From Marinobacter zhejiangensis (GTDB lineage Bacteria; Pseudomonadota; Gammaproteobacteria; Pseudomonadales; Oleiphilaceae), in assembly GCF_900114775.1 (NCBI RefSeq), contig NZ_FOUE01000001.1:1054001-1118000 (forward strand): a stretch of 64,000 nt of DNA, in the 5' to 3' direction. Under the pieces are notes generated by a model that worked only from the letters and a program-made list of their open reading frames with translations, was not told where the DNA came from and did no database searches. This document shows, piece after piece, positions 23,833-33,180 of the stretch (the first letter of the stretch is position 1; each line of letters opens with the position of its first letter). Both the position numbers and the translations under genes were made by a program.

Positions 23833-24309
23833 ATGAAAGGTGACAAGAAAGTTATCCAGTACCTGAACAAGGTGTTGGCCAATGAGCTGACTGCAATCAA
23901 CCAGTACTTCCTCCACTCACGGATGTACAAGGACTGGGGCATTACCAAGCTGGCGGCCAAGGAATACGAAGAATCCATCGATGAGATGAAGCACGCGGAT
24001 GCGCTTATCGAACGGGTCCTGTTCCTGGAAGGACTGCCGAACCTGCAAGACCTCAATAAGCTGCTGATTGGTGAGAACGTCGAAGAGATGCTGGCGTGTG
24101 ACCTCAAGCTGGAACAGGTTGCGCACAAGGACCTGATTGAAGCCATCACCTACTGCGAAGAAGTGAAGGACTACACCAGCCGTCAGCTGTTCCGCAGCAT
24201 TCTCGATAGCGAGGAAGAGCACATCGACTGGCTTGAAACCCAAATGGAACTGATCAAACAGATGGGTATCCAGAATTACGTTCAGCTGCAATCCAGCGCC
24301 GCCGACTGA
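23833..24309 (+). CDS. bfr: Bacterioferritin
   Basis: A 158-residue four-helix ferritin subunit that assembles into a 24-mer iron store with haem between subunit pairs. The haem ligand Met52 and the ferroxidase residues Glu18, Glu51 and His54 are in place, and the C-terminal pair Glu127/His130 occurs in SEEEHIDW. Both halves of the diiron centre are therefore intact, so this is the catalytic type. A 118-base gap separates it from bfd; the two may be transcribed separately, since bfd and bfr are often oppositely regulated by iron. Confidence 0.94.
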   Translation: MKGDKKVIQYLNKVLANELTAINQYFLHSRMYKDWGITKLAAKEYEESIDEMKHADALIERVLFLEGLPNLQDLNKLLIGENVEEMLACDLKLEQVAHKDLIEAITYCEEVKDYTSRQLFRSILDSEEEHIDWLETQMELIKQMGIQNYVQLQSSAAD

Positions 24310-24482
24310 TGTCGCTGTTGGGGGTGGCCGCAGCGCGACCCCCGTTGTTTTCCTGTTACCTTCCCGTTTAGTCCTCTCGTCCTACCTGAACTTGTCACGG
24401 CTCGTGGGTATAATGCCCGCTCACGGTGACCGGCGGCTGCTCGTCGTTGCCCGGAATGTTTAACCTGGAGAAGTGTCCCACT

Positions 24483-25835
24483 ATGGATTTGTCCTGCTTT
24501 AAAGCCTATGACCTGCGCGGCCGTGTGCCGGAACAACTCAACCCAGAACTGGCGGAGCTGATCGGTCGGGCCTACGTGGCTGTGACTGGTGCCCGTAAAG
24601 TGGTGGTGGGGTACGACATCCGGCTGTCCAGCCCCGACATTGCCGAAGCCTTGACTGCGGGCCTGATGGCGGCAGGGGCTGATGTGTTTGATATTGGCCT
24701 GTGTGGCACCGAACAGGTTTATTTCGCCACGAGTCATTTTGGCATGGACGGCGGCATCATGGTGACCGCGAGCCATAACCCGAAAGACCACAATGGCATG
24801 AAAATGGTGGGGCCGGAGTCTCGCCCCATCAGCTCCGACAACGGCCTCAACGACATCCGTGACCGGGTCCTGGAGCCTTTTGAAGATGCACCGGTAGCGG
24901 GTCGCCGTGAGCCCCTATCCGCGCAACCCGCCTACATTGAACACCTGTTGGGCTACGTCGACCTGGCGACGCTGACGCCGATGAAAATCGTGGTCAACGC
25001 CGGTAACGGTGGCGCTGGCCTGGTGGTGGACGCGTTGGAAGACCAGCTGCCGTTTGAGTTCATCAAGGTGCATCACACGCCTGATGGCAGCTTCCCCAAT
25101 GGCGTCCCCAACCCGATCCTTGAGGAAAACCGAGCGGCGACCGCCGATGCCGTGATCGCGCACCAGGCAGCCATGGGTATTGCCTGGGACGGCGACTACG
25201 ACCGTTGCTTCTTCTTCGATGAGAATGGCCGCTTTATTGAAGGCTATTACGTGGTCGGACTGCTGGCCGACCAGTTCCTGCGTAAGGCCGGGGGTGGCAA
25301 GGTCATTCACGACCCGCGCCTGACCTGGAATACCCTGGATCTGGTGGCGGCTGCCGGTGGTGAAGCTGTGGAGAGCAAAACCGGCCATGCCTTTATCAAG
25401 CAGCGGATGCGGGATGAGGATGCCATCTACGGTGGTGAAATGAGTGCCCACCACTATTTCCGCGATTTTGCCTACTGTGACAGCGGTATGATTCCGTGGC
25501 TGCTGGTGGCTGAGCGCCTGTGCCAGTCCGGGCAGAGCCTGTCGTCACTGATTGATGCCCGTATCGAGGCGTACCCCGCCAGTGGTGAGATCAATCGCAC
25601 CATTGCCAACCCGCCGGAAGTGATTGCGGCGATTGAGCAGCGTTATGGTGCCGACGCCAAATTGGTCAGCCATGTTGATGGCTTGAGTGTGGAGTTCGAA
25701 GACTGGCGCTTCAACTTGCGAATGTCCAACACCGAGCCGGTGGTGCGCCTGAACGTCGAGTCCCGCGGTGACCGGGCCCTGATGGAGGCCCGCACCGCGG
25801 AATTGCTGGCAGAGATGGAACGCCTGAACGGCTGA
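24483..25835 (+). CDS. manB: Phosphomannomutase (CpsG/ManB type)
   Basis: A 450-residue alpha-D-phosphohexomutase that converts mannose-6-phosphate to mannose-1-phosphate for GDP-mannose and surface polysaccharide. The phosphoserine loop is [13 protein letters not shown]; the metal loop is DGDYDRC; and the sugar- and phosphate-binding segments [10 protein letters not shown] and [12 protein letters not shown] are present. The start at 24483 ([13 protein letters not shown]) is the conserved CpsG-type start. Dual phosphoglucomutase activity, as in AlgC, cannot be excluded. A TATAAT hexamer at 24409-24414 is a possible -10 element. It stands alone with its own terminator. Confidence 0.88.
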   Translation: MDLSCFKAYDLRGRVPEQLNPELAELIGRAYVAVTGARKVVVGYDIRLSSPDIAEALTAGLMAAGADVFDIGLCGTEQVYFATSHFGMDGGIMVTASHNPKDHNGMKMVGPESRPISSDNGLNDIRDRVLEPFEDAPVAGRREPLSAQPAYIEHLLGYVDLATLTPMKIVVNAGNGGAGLVVDALEDQLPFEFIKVHHTPDGSFPNGVPNPILEENRAATADAVIAHQAAMGIAWDGDYDRCFFFDENGRFIEGYYVVGLLADQFLRKAGGGKVIHDPRLTWNTLDLVAAAGGEAVESKTGHAFIKQRMRDEDAIYGGEMSAHHYFRDFAYCDSGMIPWLLVAERLCQSGQSLSSLIDARIEAYPASGEINRTIANPPEVIAAIEQRYGADAKLVSHVDGLSVEFEDWRFNLRMSNTEPVVRLNVESRGDRALMEARTAELLAEMERLNG

Positions 25836-25842
25836 AGCGGCG

Positions 25843-25872
25843 AGGCAGGTCCGGAAGCGGGGCCTGCCTTTT
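25843..25872 (+). terminator. Terminator of the phosphomannomutase gene
   Basis: AGGCAGG (25843-25849) pairs with CCTGCCT (25863-25869), extended by a TCC/GGG match, and is followed by a short T-run. It sits directly after the stop codon. Confidence 0.7.
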
Positions 25873-25879
25873 AAACTAT

Positions 25880-26224
25880 TCAGCTGCCCAGACTGTTCCA
25901 GGTGTTGACGATGCCGTAGCCCCAGACCGACAGCAGAGTGATGGCAAGGAGCGCAAAGATCAGGCGATGGCGGCCCTGGCGTTCCGGGCTGGCGGACGCA
26001 ACCCAGCGCAGGTACATCAGGCCGATAAAGCTGGCGAACACCGCCAGACTGGCGGCGGCTGGAATCAGCAGCCAGCCCGGGTTAATCGGGTTTTCCGCTG
26101 AGTTGGTGTTGCCCAGCATGGCCATGGACGACACCAGTACGGCAAGGGCGATGAACTCCACGGCAAGCAGCCGTTTGCGCCAGGGGTGGGGGTTCTGACC
26201 AGTCTTGGAAGGGTCGATCGGCAT
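25880..26224 (-). CDS. Small membrane protein of unknown function
   Basis: I do not recognise this 114-residue protein. It has three clear hydrophobic helices (about 22-40, 50-75 and 88-107), a basic N-terminus (PWRKRL) and a charged loop (SPERQGRHR) between helices two and three, giving a simple inner-membrane topology. The start at 26224 has GGAG six bases upstream; an ATG four codons further upstream lacks this. It is divergent from the cytochrome c5 gene, which hints at, but does not prove, a respiratory association. Confidence 0.6.
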   Translation of the reverse strand: MPIDPSKTGQNPHPWRKRLLAVEFIALAVLVSSMAMLGNTNSAENPINPGWLLIPAAASLAVFASFIGLMYLRWVASASPERQGRHRLIFALLAITLLSVWGYGIVNTWNSLGS

Positions 26225-26276
26225 TGCTGACTCCATGATTTGATTTGGGTTGGTTTTTTTGACCGGCTGCAGCGGC

Positions 26277-26282
26277 TATAAT
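26277..26282 (+). promoter_or_regulatory. Possible -10 element for cytochrome c5
   Basis: A perfect TATAAT hexamer lies 43 bases before the cytochrome start. No -35 at standard spacing is evident, so the promoter call is tentative. Confidence 0.4.
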
Positions 26283-26324
26283 GCGCGCAGATTATAAAAC
26301 GCTCTAATGCGAGGTGCATTGAAG

Positions 26325-26741
26325 ATGAAGAGAGTCCTGGCTGTTGCACTGCTCGGTTTCGGTCTTTTTGCCGGTGCCGCGGTGGCAAGTGTAGAAGATG
26401 AAATTCGCGATCGGATTGCTCCGGTTGGCGAGGTTTGCCTGCAGGGTGATGACTCCTGTGGTGCGGCTGCAGCCCCGGCTGCTGCGGCGAATGCCGGCCC
26501 CCGCTCCGGTGAGGAAGTATACAACGCTGTTTGTGCCGCCTGCCACGGCATGGGCATCGCTGGCGCCCCGAAAGTGGGTGACGCAGCGGCTTGGGCACCT
26601 CGCATTGGCCAGGGTCTGGACACTCTGATGAACCACGCCCTCAACGGCTTCAACGCCATGCCTGCCAAGGGTGGCTGTGCCAGCTGTGCGGATGAAGAAA
26701 TCCAGTCCGCTGTTGAACACATGGTCGAGCAGAGCAAGTAA
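26325..26741 (+). CDS. Cytochrome c5-type monohaem cytochrome
   Basis: A 138-residue periplasmic electron carrier. It has a signal peptide (1-22), an Ala/Pro-rich spacer, the haem motif CAACH (70-74), a likely axial Met112, and the cytochrome c5 hallmark disulfide pair C118-x2-C121 (GGCASC). These proteins shuttle electrons between the bc1 complex and terminal oxidases or other acceptors. I use the ATG at 26325 because GAGG lies ten bases upstream. Convergent with rep across a shared terminator. Confidence 0.9.
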   Translation: MKRVLAVALLGFGLFAGAAVASVEDEIRDRIAPVGEVCLQGDDSCGAAAAPAAAANAGPRSGEEVYNAVCAACHGMGIAGAPKVGDAAAWAPRIGQGLDTLMNHALNGFNAMPAKGGCASCADEEIQSAVEHMVEQSK

Positions 26742-26757
26742 GCCTGCCGCTGTGTGA

Positions 26758-26790
26758 TAAAAAGGCAGAACCGAGGTTCTGCCTTTTTTG
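26758..26790. terminator. Bidirectional terminator between cytochrome c5 and rep
   Basis: AAAAAGGCAGAAC and GTTCTGCCTTTTTT form a nine-base-pair-plus stem with a four-base loop, flanked by A-run and T-run, so it can terminate transcription on both strands. Confidence 0.92.
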
Positions 26791-26800
26791 TGCCTGTTAT

Positions 26801-28819
26801 TCAGACTCCGAGATCACCCAGTAGCGCGCTCAGGGTGGCCTTGCCTTTTTTCTGGTTGGCTTCGACATCCAGATCGCCCTGGCCCTCCCAGCGGATGTCT
26901 TCCTCCGGCAACTCATCCAGGAAGCGACTGGGAATGGTCTCGATCTTTTCACCGTACTGCTTGCGCTGGGCGGCGTAGGTCAGGCTCAGGGTTTCCCGGG
27001 CGCGGGTAATGCCGACGTACATTAGGCGCCGCTCTTCCTCGATGTTGCCTTCCTCAATGCTGGTGCGGTGGGGCAGGATTTCCTCTTCCAGCCCCATGAT
27101 GAACACGTGCGGGAACTCCAGGCCCTTGGAGGCGTGGAGGGTCAGCAGCTGAACCTTGTCGCTGTCGTCCTCTTCTTCCCGCTGTTCCATCATATCCCGC
27201 AAGATCAGCTTGCTGATGGCGTCCTCAATACCGATCTCATCGGCGGTGCCCTTGCCATCGTCGAGCATGCGCTGGACGGAGTCCACCAGGTACCAGATGT
27301 TGGCCATCCGTCGTTCCGCCTGCTTTGGCGTGCCCGAATGCTGATGCAGCCATTCTTCGTATTCGATATCGGTGAACAGTTGCTTGATCACCGGAATGGG
27401 GTCTTCTTCGTGTAGCCGCCGGCAGGTGTTGTCTACCCAATGGGCAAACCGGCGTAACCGGTCCAGTCCTTTTTCAGTCACGTGAGATTCCGCGCCAAGG
27501 TCGCTGAGGGCACGGAACATGCTGACGTTACGGGAGCGGGCATAGTGACTGAGCTGTTCCAGCGTGCGTGGGCCAATCTCCCGCCGTGGCACGTTGACCA
27601 CCCGCAGGAAGGCGGCATCGTCATCCGGGTTGATCAGCAGGCGAAGGTAGGACATGGCGTCCTTGATCTCGGTCTTGGAGAAAAACGACTGGCCGCCGGA
27701 GAGGCGGTAGGGAATCTGGTAGGCCTGCAGTTTCATTTCCAGCAGCCGGGCCTGGTGGTTGCCCCGGTAAAGCACGGCGAAGTCCCGGAACTCAAGCCCT
27801 TGTTTGAGCTTCTGGTCGATGATCTCGGAGGCCACCCGCTCACATTCGGCATCTTCGTTGCGGCAGCGGATAATGCGGATTTCATCGCCGATGGTATGCT
27901 CACTCCACAGTGCCTTCTCGAACACGTGAGGGTTGTTGGCGATGACGGTGTTCGCGCAGCGCAGGATGCGGCTGGTGGAGCGGTAGTTCTGCTCCAGCTT
28001 GGTGATCTTCAGGCTGGGGAAGTCTTCTTTGAGCTGGGCCAGGTTCTCCGGGCGTGCGCCCCGCCAGGCGTAAATCGATTGGTCATCATCACCAACCACG
28101 GTAAAGGCCGCGCGGTCGGCTACCAGCAATTTAACCAGTTCGTACTGACAGACGTTGGTGTCCTGATATTCGTCCACCAGCAGGTAACGGATCTTTCGGC
28201 GCCATTTGGTCAGGATATCGGGGCACTCACGAAACAGCTGCACCGGCAGCAGGATCAGGTCGTCAAAGTCGACGGCGTTGTAGGCCTTCAGGTACTGATT
28301 GTATTTGTTGTAAATTATGGCGATCCGCTGTTCCCGTTCGTCGGCGGCCTTGCTGAGTGCCTCGCCCGGGCTGCGCATGGCATTTTTCCAGTTTGAGATG
28401 GTCATCTGGATGTCTGACAGCTCATCGCCGGCATCGGCACTGCCATCGGTCAGCATCAGATCCTGCAGCAGGGCTTTGGCATCTTCGGCATCAAACAGCG
28501 AGAAGCCTGGGTGGTAGCCGAGGTGGGCATGTTCCTGGCGGATCATGTTCAGCCCCAGGTTGTGGAACGTGGAGACCGTCAGGCCCCGAGCCAATTTGCG
28601 GTCCACCAGCCGGGATACCCGCTCCTTCATTTCGCGGGCGGCCTTGTTTGTGAAGGTCAGTGCCGCTATGTTGCGACCCGGTATGCCTACTTGTTCAATC
28701 AAGTAGGCCATTTTGCGGGTAATAACGCTGGTTTTGCCACTGCCGGCACCGGCAAGCACCAGCAAGGGGCCGTCAACGTAGTGCACGGCTTCGCGCTGGC
28801 GGGGGTTGAGGTTGGACAC
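26801..28819 (-). CDS. rep: ATP-dependent DNA helicase Rep
   Basis: A 672-residue superfamily 1A 3'-5' helicase. Motifs in order: I (LAGAGSGKTSV), Ia (ALTFTNKAA), II (LLVDEYQDTN), III (VGDDDQSIYAWRGA), IV (LEQNYRST), V (LLTLHASKGLEFPHV) and VI (YVGITRARE). Length and the short C-terminus separate it from UvrD. Rep travels with the replisome and clears proteins and stalled forks. A GTG start at 28819 puts the conserved SNLNPRQREAV at the N-terminus. Confidence 0.95.
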   Translation of the reverse strand: MSNLNPRQREAVHYVDGPLLVLAGAGSGKTSVITRKMAYLIEQVGIPGRNIAALTFTNKAAREMKERVSRLVDRKLARGLTVSTFHNLGLNMIRQEHAHLGYHPGFSLFDAEDAKALLQDLMLTDGSADAGDELSDIQMTISNWKNAMRSPGEALSKAADEREQRIAIIYNKYNQYLKAYNAVDFDDLILLPVQLFRECPDILTKWRRKIRYLLVDEYQDTNVCQYELVKLLVADRAAFTVVGDDDQSIYAWRGARPENLAQLKEDFPSLKITKLEQNYRSTSRILRCANTVIANNPHVFEKALWSEHTIGDEIRIIRCRNEDAECERVASEIIDQKLKQGLEFRDFAVLYRGNHQARLLEMKLQAYQIPYRLSGGQSFFSKTEIKDAMSYLRLLINPDDDAAFLRVVNVPRREIGPRTLEQLSHYARSRNVSMFRALSDLGAESHVTEKGLDRLRRFAHWVDNTCRRLHEEDPIPVIKQLFTDIEYEEWLHQHSGTPKQAERRMANIWYLVDSVQRMLDDGKGTADEIGIEDAISKLILRDMMEQREEEDDSDKVQLLTLHASKGLEFPHVFIMGLEEEILPHRTSIEEGNIEEERRLMYVGITRARETLSLTYAAQRKQYGEKIETIPSRFLDELPEEDIRWEGQGDLDVEANQKKGKATLSALLGDLGV

Positions 28820-28922
28820 GGGAAACCTGCCAAGGGGAAATCAGGGACCGGCTATTCTACACTACCCGACGACCCTGTACCTTGTTGTTCAATCGGCTAT
28901 CCTAGTGAGGAAAGGAGAATAA

Positions 28923-28952
28923 ATGCCCTTGGGAATGGAAAATCCATTATGA
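28923..28952 (+). CDS. Nine-codon leader mini-ORF (MPLGMENPL)
   Basis: An ATG at 28923 follows AAAGGAGAAT, much the best ribosome site in the area, and encodes nine residues ending in TGA at 28950-28952. The TGA overlaps the ATG of the next gene as ATGA. The larger gene itself has only a weak GGA before its start. The arrangement suggests that ribosomes load on the mini-ORF and re-initiate at the c-di-GMP enzyme. Whether the peptide matters is unknown. Confidence 0.5.
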   Translation: MPLGMENPL

Positions 28953-30682
28953 ATCCAGTGCATGAAACTGCCGGCGAACACATCCGTGTATTGGTTCTTA
29001 GCCCTGAATATGCTGATTTCCTATGGTATCGCGCGTTCCTGGAAGCCGATGACGAAATCAAGGTTGATGCGACCTGGTGCCCGGACCTGGTGGATTGCGA
29101 CGATCTGCTGAACAACGCCCTTTTCGATGTATTGGTGTGGGACTGCGTGTTCCATGGCGGTTCCGAACAGGATTTCCTGAGCTATCTTGCAGTCTCCGGC
29201 CACGATTGCCCGGTCCTGGCTTTGAGTTCTGAGTCTGCAGATGAGCGTGGCCAGGGCCTGAAAGAGCTCGGCGCGGCCGACTACCTGTGCAAGGCTCAGC
29301 TGGATCGCTGGTCGTTGAGCCGGGCGGTACGTTGCCTCTGGTATCGCCAACAGCTGGGTGAGGTTGAACAGGGTCAGTTGCGGCGGGAAGTCGCCAGTGG
29401 TTTCATCAACCGTGACCTGTTTTTTGACCGCCTGCAGCAGGCACTGCTGCGGGCTGAGCGAGGCAAACACCGCCTGGCATTGCTGCACATCAACCTCGAT
29501 GACTTCCGCACCATCAATGAATCCATCGGGTACCAGAACGGGGACCAGCTTATCCTTAAGCTGGCAGAGCGACTGCGGGAGCGCTTGCGTCGGGTCGACT
29601 CGTTGATGCGGATTGGTGGTGATGAATTCGCGATCATCGTCGAAAAGGTAGAAGATTCCCTCGATATTACGCAGATTATTCGCAAGGTGGTCAGTGCCCT
29701 TGATGAGCCGGTGACCATTTCCGGTGAGCGGGTGGCGATCAGCGCCAGCCTTGGCGTGGCGACCTATCCGGAAGCCGGGGACACGCCGGAGAACCTGTTA
29801 CGCCGGGCCAATCGGGCCATGTTCGAAGCCAAGCGTGATCCCGGAACCAGCTACCGATTCTACGACCAACAGCTGCATATCAGTGCCGGTTACCAGTTAC
29901 GCCTGGAAGCCGATCTGCGCAATGCGCTGCGGGGCCAGGAGCTGGAACTGTATTATCAGCCGCGTATTGACCTGGCGACCGGTGAAGTTCGGGGCGTGGA
30001 GTGCCTGATTCGCTGGAACCACCCCGAGCGGGGACTGGTTAATCCGGACGATTTCATTCCTGCCGCTGAGCGCAGTGGCTTGATCGTTCCCATTGGCTAC
30101 TGGGTGATCGAGCAGGCCTGCAGCCGCTTACGTGAGGCGGCCGAGCTGGGTTATCCGGGGCTGGTGTTTGCCGTCAACCTGTCGTTCCGCCAGTTCCACG
30201 ACCGCAAGATGACGGAGACCATCTTCCGTATCATCTACAATGCCAATGTCGATACTAGCCTGCTGGAGCTGGAATTGACTGAAAGTGCCATGATGCACGA
30301 CCTCAACTATGCTCGCCGGTGCCTGCGGGAGCTGAATCAGCTGGGGGTCAGCTTTGCCCTGGATGATTTCGGAACCGGCTTTTCATCTCTCAGCAACCTG
30401 CAGAACCTGCCCATCTCCCTCCTGAAGATCGACAAATCCTTTGTGCAGGAGCTCGGCCAAAGCGCCGATGCCGAGCACATCATCCGTGCCATCATCAGCC
30501 TCGCCCATAGCCTTCAGATCAGCGTTGTGGCGGAGGGTGTGGAAACCGAAAGCCAGCTGGAATTCCTACGCCAGGAACACTGCGACGAGATCCAGGGCTA
30601 CTACTTTGCCCGTCCGATGTGCTGGAGCGACCTGGTTACTTTCCTGGAAAACCAGAGCCAGGCGGCTTGCCTGGAGCAATGA
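28949..30682 (+). CDS. REC-GGDEF-EAL cyclic-di-GMP enzyme
   Basis: A 577-residue cytoplasmic protein. An N-terminal receiver-like domain (about 12-130, candidate phospho-Asp at 65 in DVLVWD) is followed by a GGDEF domain with an intact GGDEF site (223-227) and an RxxD inhibitory site (214-217). The EAL domain (about 320-565) reads ECL at 351-353 but keeps DDFGTG (472-477), ELTES, KIDKSFV and AEGVETE. Both cyclase and phosphodiesterase chemistry look possible. No partner histidine kinase lies beside it. Translation is probably coupled to the overlapping mini-ORF. Confidence 0.9.
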   Translation: MNPVHETAGEHIRVLVLSPEYADFLWYRAFLEADDEIKVDATWCPDLVDCDDLLNNALFDVLVWDCVFHGGSEQDFLSYLAVSGHDCPVLALSSESADERGQGLKELGAADYLCKAQLDRWSLSRAVRCLWYRQQLGEVEQGQLRREVASGFINRDLFFDRLQQALLRAERGKHRLALLHINLDDFRTINESIGYQNGDQLILKLAERLRERLRRVDSLMRIGGDEFAIIVEKVEDSLDITQIIRKVVSALDEPVTISGERVAISASLGVATYPEAGDTPENLLRRANRAMFEAKRDPGTSYRFYDQQLHISAGYQLRLEADLRNALRGQELELYYQPRIDLATGEVRGVECLIRWNHPERGLVNPDDFIPAAERSGLIVPIGYWVIEQACSRLREAAELGYPGLVFAVNLSFRQFHDRKMTETIFRIIYNANVDTSLLELELTESAMMHDLNYARRCLRELNQLGVSFALDDFGTGFSSLSNLQNLPISLLKIDKSFVQELGQSADAEHIIRAIISLAHSLQISVVAEGVETESQLEFLRQEHCDEIQGYYFARPMCWSDLVTFLENQSQAACLEQ

Positions 30683-30780
30683 CGCGCGGTACCTTTTGCG
30701 CTTTGGTTCCTATCCAGGTGGCTCCCGGGCCGTTTTGACAGTGGTCGGGAGCGCCGTGAGCGCAACATCGTAGAGGTGGC

Positions 30781-33114
30781 ATGAACAGTATTTCCAGGCG
30801 CATTGCCGATGAACTCGGAGTCCGTGAGCAACAGGTTGACGCGACGGTCGCGTTGTTGGATGAAGGGGCAACGGTTCCCTTTATCGCTCGTTACCGGAAA
30901 GAAGTCACCGGATCCCTGGATGACAGCCAGCTCCGAACCCTGGAGGAGCGCCTGCGCTACCTGCGCGAACTGGAAGAGCGCCGTACGGCCATCCTCAAGA
31001 GCATTGATGAGCAGGGCAAACTCAGTGACGAGCTAAAAACCGCCATTGATGCCGCCGATACCAAGAACCGGCTTGAAGACCTCTACCTGCCCTACAAACC
31101 CAAGCGCCGGACCAAGGCCCAGATTGCCCGTGAGGCAGGCCTGGAGCCGTTGGCGGACGCACTCTACAACGATCCGACCCTGGATCCGGAAGCCCTTGCC
31201 GAAGGTTACCTCAATGCCGAAGCCGGTGTGGCGGATAGCAAGGCGGCCCTGGATGGCGCTCGCTACATCTTGATGGAGCGCTTTGCCGAAGACGCCGAGC
31301 TGCTGGGCCAGCTCCGTGATTTCATCTGGAGCGAAGGTCAGCTCAAGGTCACCGTGGTTGAAGGCAAGGAGAATGAAGGCGCCAAATTCCGGGATTACTT
31401 CGACCATGTCGAAGCGCTGAACAAAGTACCGTCCCACCGGGCTCTGGCCATTCTGCGGGGCCGGAACGAGGGCGTGCTGAGTTACGCGATCGTGGTGGGT
31501 GATGGCGAGGATGACCGTCGCCAGCCTCATCCGGCCGAGCTGCGCATTGCCGCGCGCTGGAACATCCGTGACCAGGGCCGGGCGGCGGACAAATGGCTGT
31601 CTGACGTGGTGCGCTGGACCTGGCGGGTAAAACTATCCACCCAGATTGAAACCGACCTGATGGCTCAGGTGCGGGAAGCAGCCGAATCCGAGGCGATCAA
31701 CGTCTTTGCTGCCAACCTCAAGGACCTGCTGCTGCTGGCTCCGGCCGGCCCCCGGGCGACCCTTGGCCTCGACCCCGGCCTGAGAACCGGCGTCAAGGTG
31801 GCGGTAATTGATGGTACCGGTGGGGTAGTTGGTCATGGCGCCATCTTTCCCCACGCGCCCCAGAACAAGTGGGACATCTCCATCGAACAGCTCGCGGCCT
31901 GGTGCCGGGAATACAAAATTGAGCTGGTGGCCATTGGTAACGGCACAGCGTCGCGGGAAACCGAGAAGTTGGTGTCTGACCTGATCAAGCGTTACCCGGA
32001 GCTGAACCTGGCCCGTATCGTGGTCAACGAATCCGGCGCATCCATTTACTCCGCGTCGGAGTTTGCCTCCCGTGAACTGCCGGATCTGGACGTGACAATT
32101 CGTGGCGCGGTTTCCATTGCCCGTCGTTTGCAGGACCCGTTGGCGGAACTGGTCAAGATTGAGCCCAAGTCCATTGGTGTCGGCCAGTACCAGCACGACG
32201 TCTCCCAGGTTCAGCTTGCCCGCAGCCTGGATGCCGTGGTGGAAGACTGCGTAAACGGTGTCGGTGTGGACCTCAACACCGCATCGGTGCCTCTGCTGGC
32301 TCGGGTGTCCGGGCTCAATCAGTCGATCGCTCAGAACATTGTCGACCACCGCAATCGCAATGGCGTATTCCGTAACCGCAAGCAGTTGCTGGATGTGTCA
32401 CGCCTTGGTGGGCGGACCTTCGAGCAAGCGGCCGGCTTCCTGCGTATTGCGGGCGGGGATAACCCCCTCGACCGTTCCTCGGTTCACCCCGAAGCCTATG
32501 GGGTTGTCGAGGCAATTGCCGCGAAGAGTGGCCGGGACGTGGCCAACATCATTGGCGACAGTTCGTTCCTCCGCAGTGTTAAGGCGGAAGACTACGTAAC
32601 GGAACAGTTTGGTCTGCCAACGGTCAAGGACATTATTGCCGAGCTCGAAAAGCCGGGCCGGGACCCGCGTCCGGAGTTCCGCTTTGCCACCTTCGAAGAA
32701 GGCGTGGAAACCCTGAGCGACCTTAAAGATGGCATGGTTCTCGAAGGCACCGTCACCAACGTCACCAATTTTGGTGCCTTTGTGGATATCGGCGTTCATC
32801 AGGATGGCCTGGTGCACATCTCCGCGTTGTCCCATGAGTTCGTCAAGGATCCGCGGGAAGTGGTCAAGGCCGGAGACATCGTCAAGGTGAAGGTGATGGA
32901 AGTGGATATCCCCCGTAAGCGTATTGCCCTGTCCATGCGTATGGATGACCAGCCCGGAGAGAAAGCCAAGACCGATTCCCGTGGTTCGGGCCGGGGCGCA
33001 CCTCGCGGTGGTCAGCGTCAGGGCCGTCAGGGGCAAGGGCAACCTGCCCAGCAAGGTGCCATGGCCGGAGCCTTGGCTCAGGCCCTGGCATCGGCTCGCA
33101 AAGGAGGCCGTTAA
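30781..33114 (+). CDS. tex: Tex, S1-domain RNA-binding transcription accessory protein
   Basis: A 777-residue Tex protein. It shows the N-terminal helical region ([17 protein letters not shown]), a YqgF-like RNase H fold ([17 protein letters not shown]), helix-hairpin-helix repeats ([25 protein letters not shown]) and an S1 domain near residues 650-720 ([21 protein letters not shown]), with a basic Gly/Gln-rich tail. Tex binds nucleic acids and interacts with transcription and translation complexes. AGAGGTGGC precedes the ATG. It is followed 66 bases later by gshA on the same strand. Confidence 0.95.
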   Translation: MNSISRRIADELGVREQQVDATVALLDEGATVPFIARYRKEVTGSLDDSQLRTLEERLRYLRELEERRTAILKSIDEQGKLSDELKTAIDAADTKNRLEDLYLPYKPKRRTKAQIAREAGLEPLADALYNDPTLDPEALAEGYLNAEAGVADSKAALDGARYILMERFAEDAELLGQLRDFIWSEGQLKVTVVEGKENEGAKFRDYFDHVEALNKVPSHRALAILRGRNEGVLSYAIVVGDGEDDRRQPHPAELRIAARWNIRDQGRAADKWLSDVVRWTWRVKLSTQIETDLMAQVREAAESEAINVFAANLKDLLLLAPAGPRATLGLDPGLRTGVKVAVIDGTGGVVGHGAIFPHAPQNKWDISIEQLAAWCREYKIELVAIGNGTASRETEKLVSDLIKRYPELNLARIVVNESGASIYSASEFASRELPDLDVTIRGAVSIARRLQDPLAELVKIEPKSIGVGQYQHDVSQVQLARSLDAVVEDCVNGVGVDLNTASVPLLARVSGLNQSIAQNIVDHRNRNGVFRNRKQLLDVSRLGGRTFEQAAGFLRIAGGDNPLDRSSVHPEAYGVVEAIAAKSGRDVANIIGDSSFLRSVKAEDYVTEQFGLPTVKDIIAELEKPGRDPRPEFRFATFEEGVETLSDLKDGMVLEGTVTNVTNFGAFVDIGVHQDGLVHISALSHEFVKDPREVVKAGDIVKVKVMEVDIPRKRIALSMRMDDQPGEKAKTDSRGSGRGAPRGGQRQGRQGQGQPAQQGAMAGALAQALASARKGGR

Positions 33115-33180
33115 CGGCCTTTACCCAATTTCCGGCGAGGGGCGGGCAGTGCCGTACCCTCGGCGCAGCAGGAGTGGCTC

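Noticed and set aside
26259..26282. Sigma70 promoter TTGACC/TATAAT before cytochrome c5
   Set aside because: The two hexamers are only 12 bases apart; I kept only the -10 as a tentative element.
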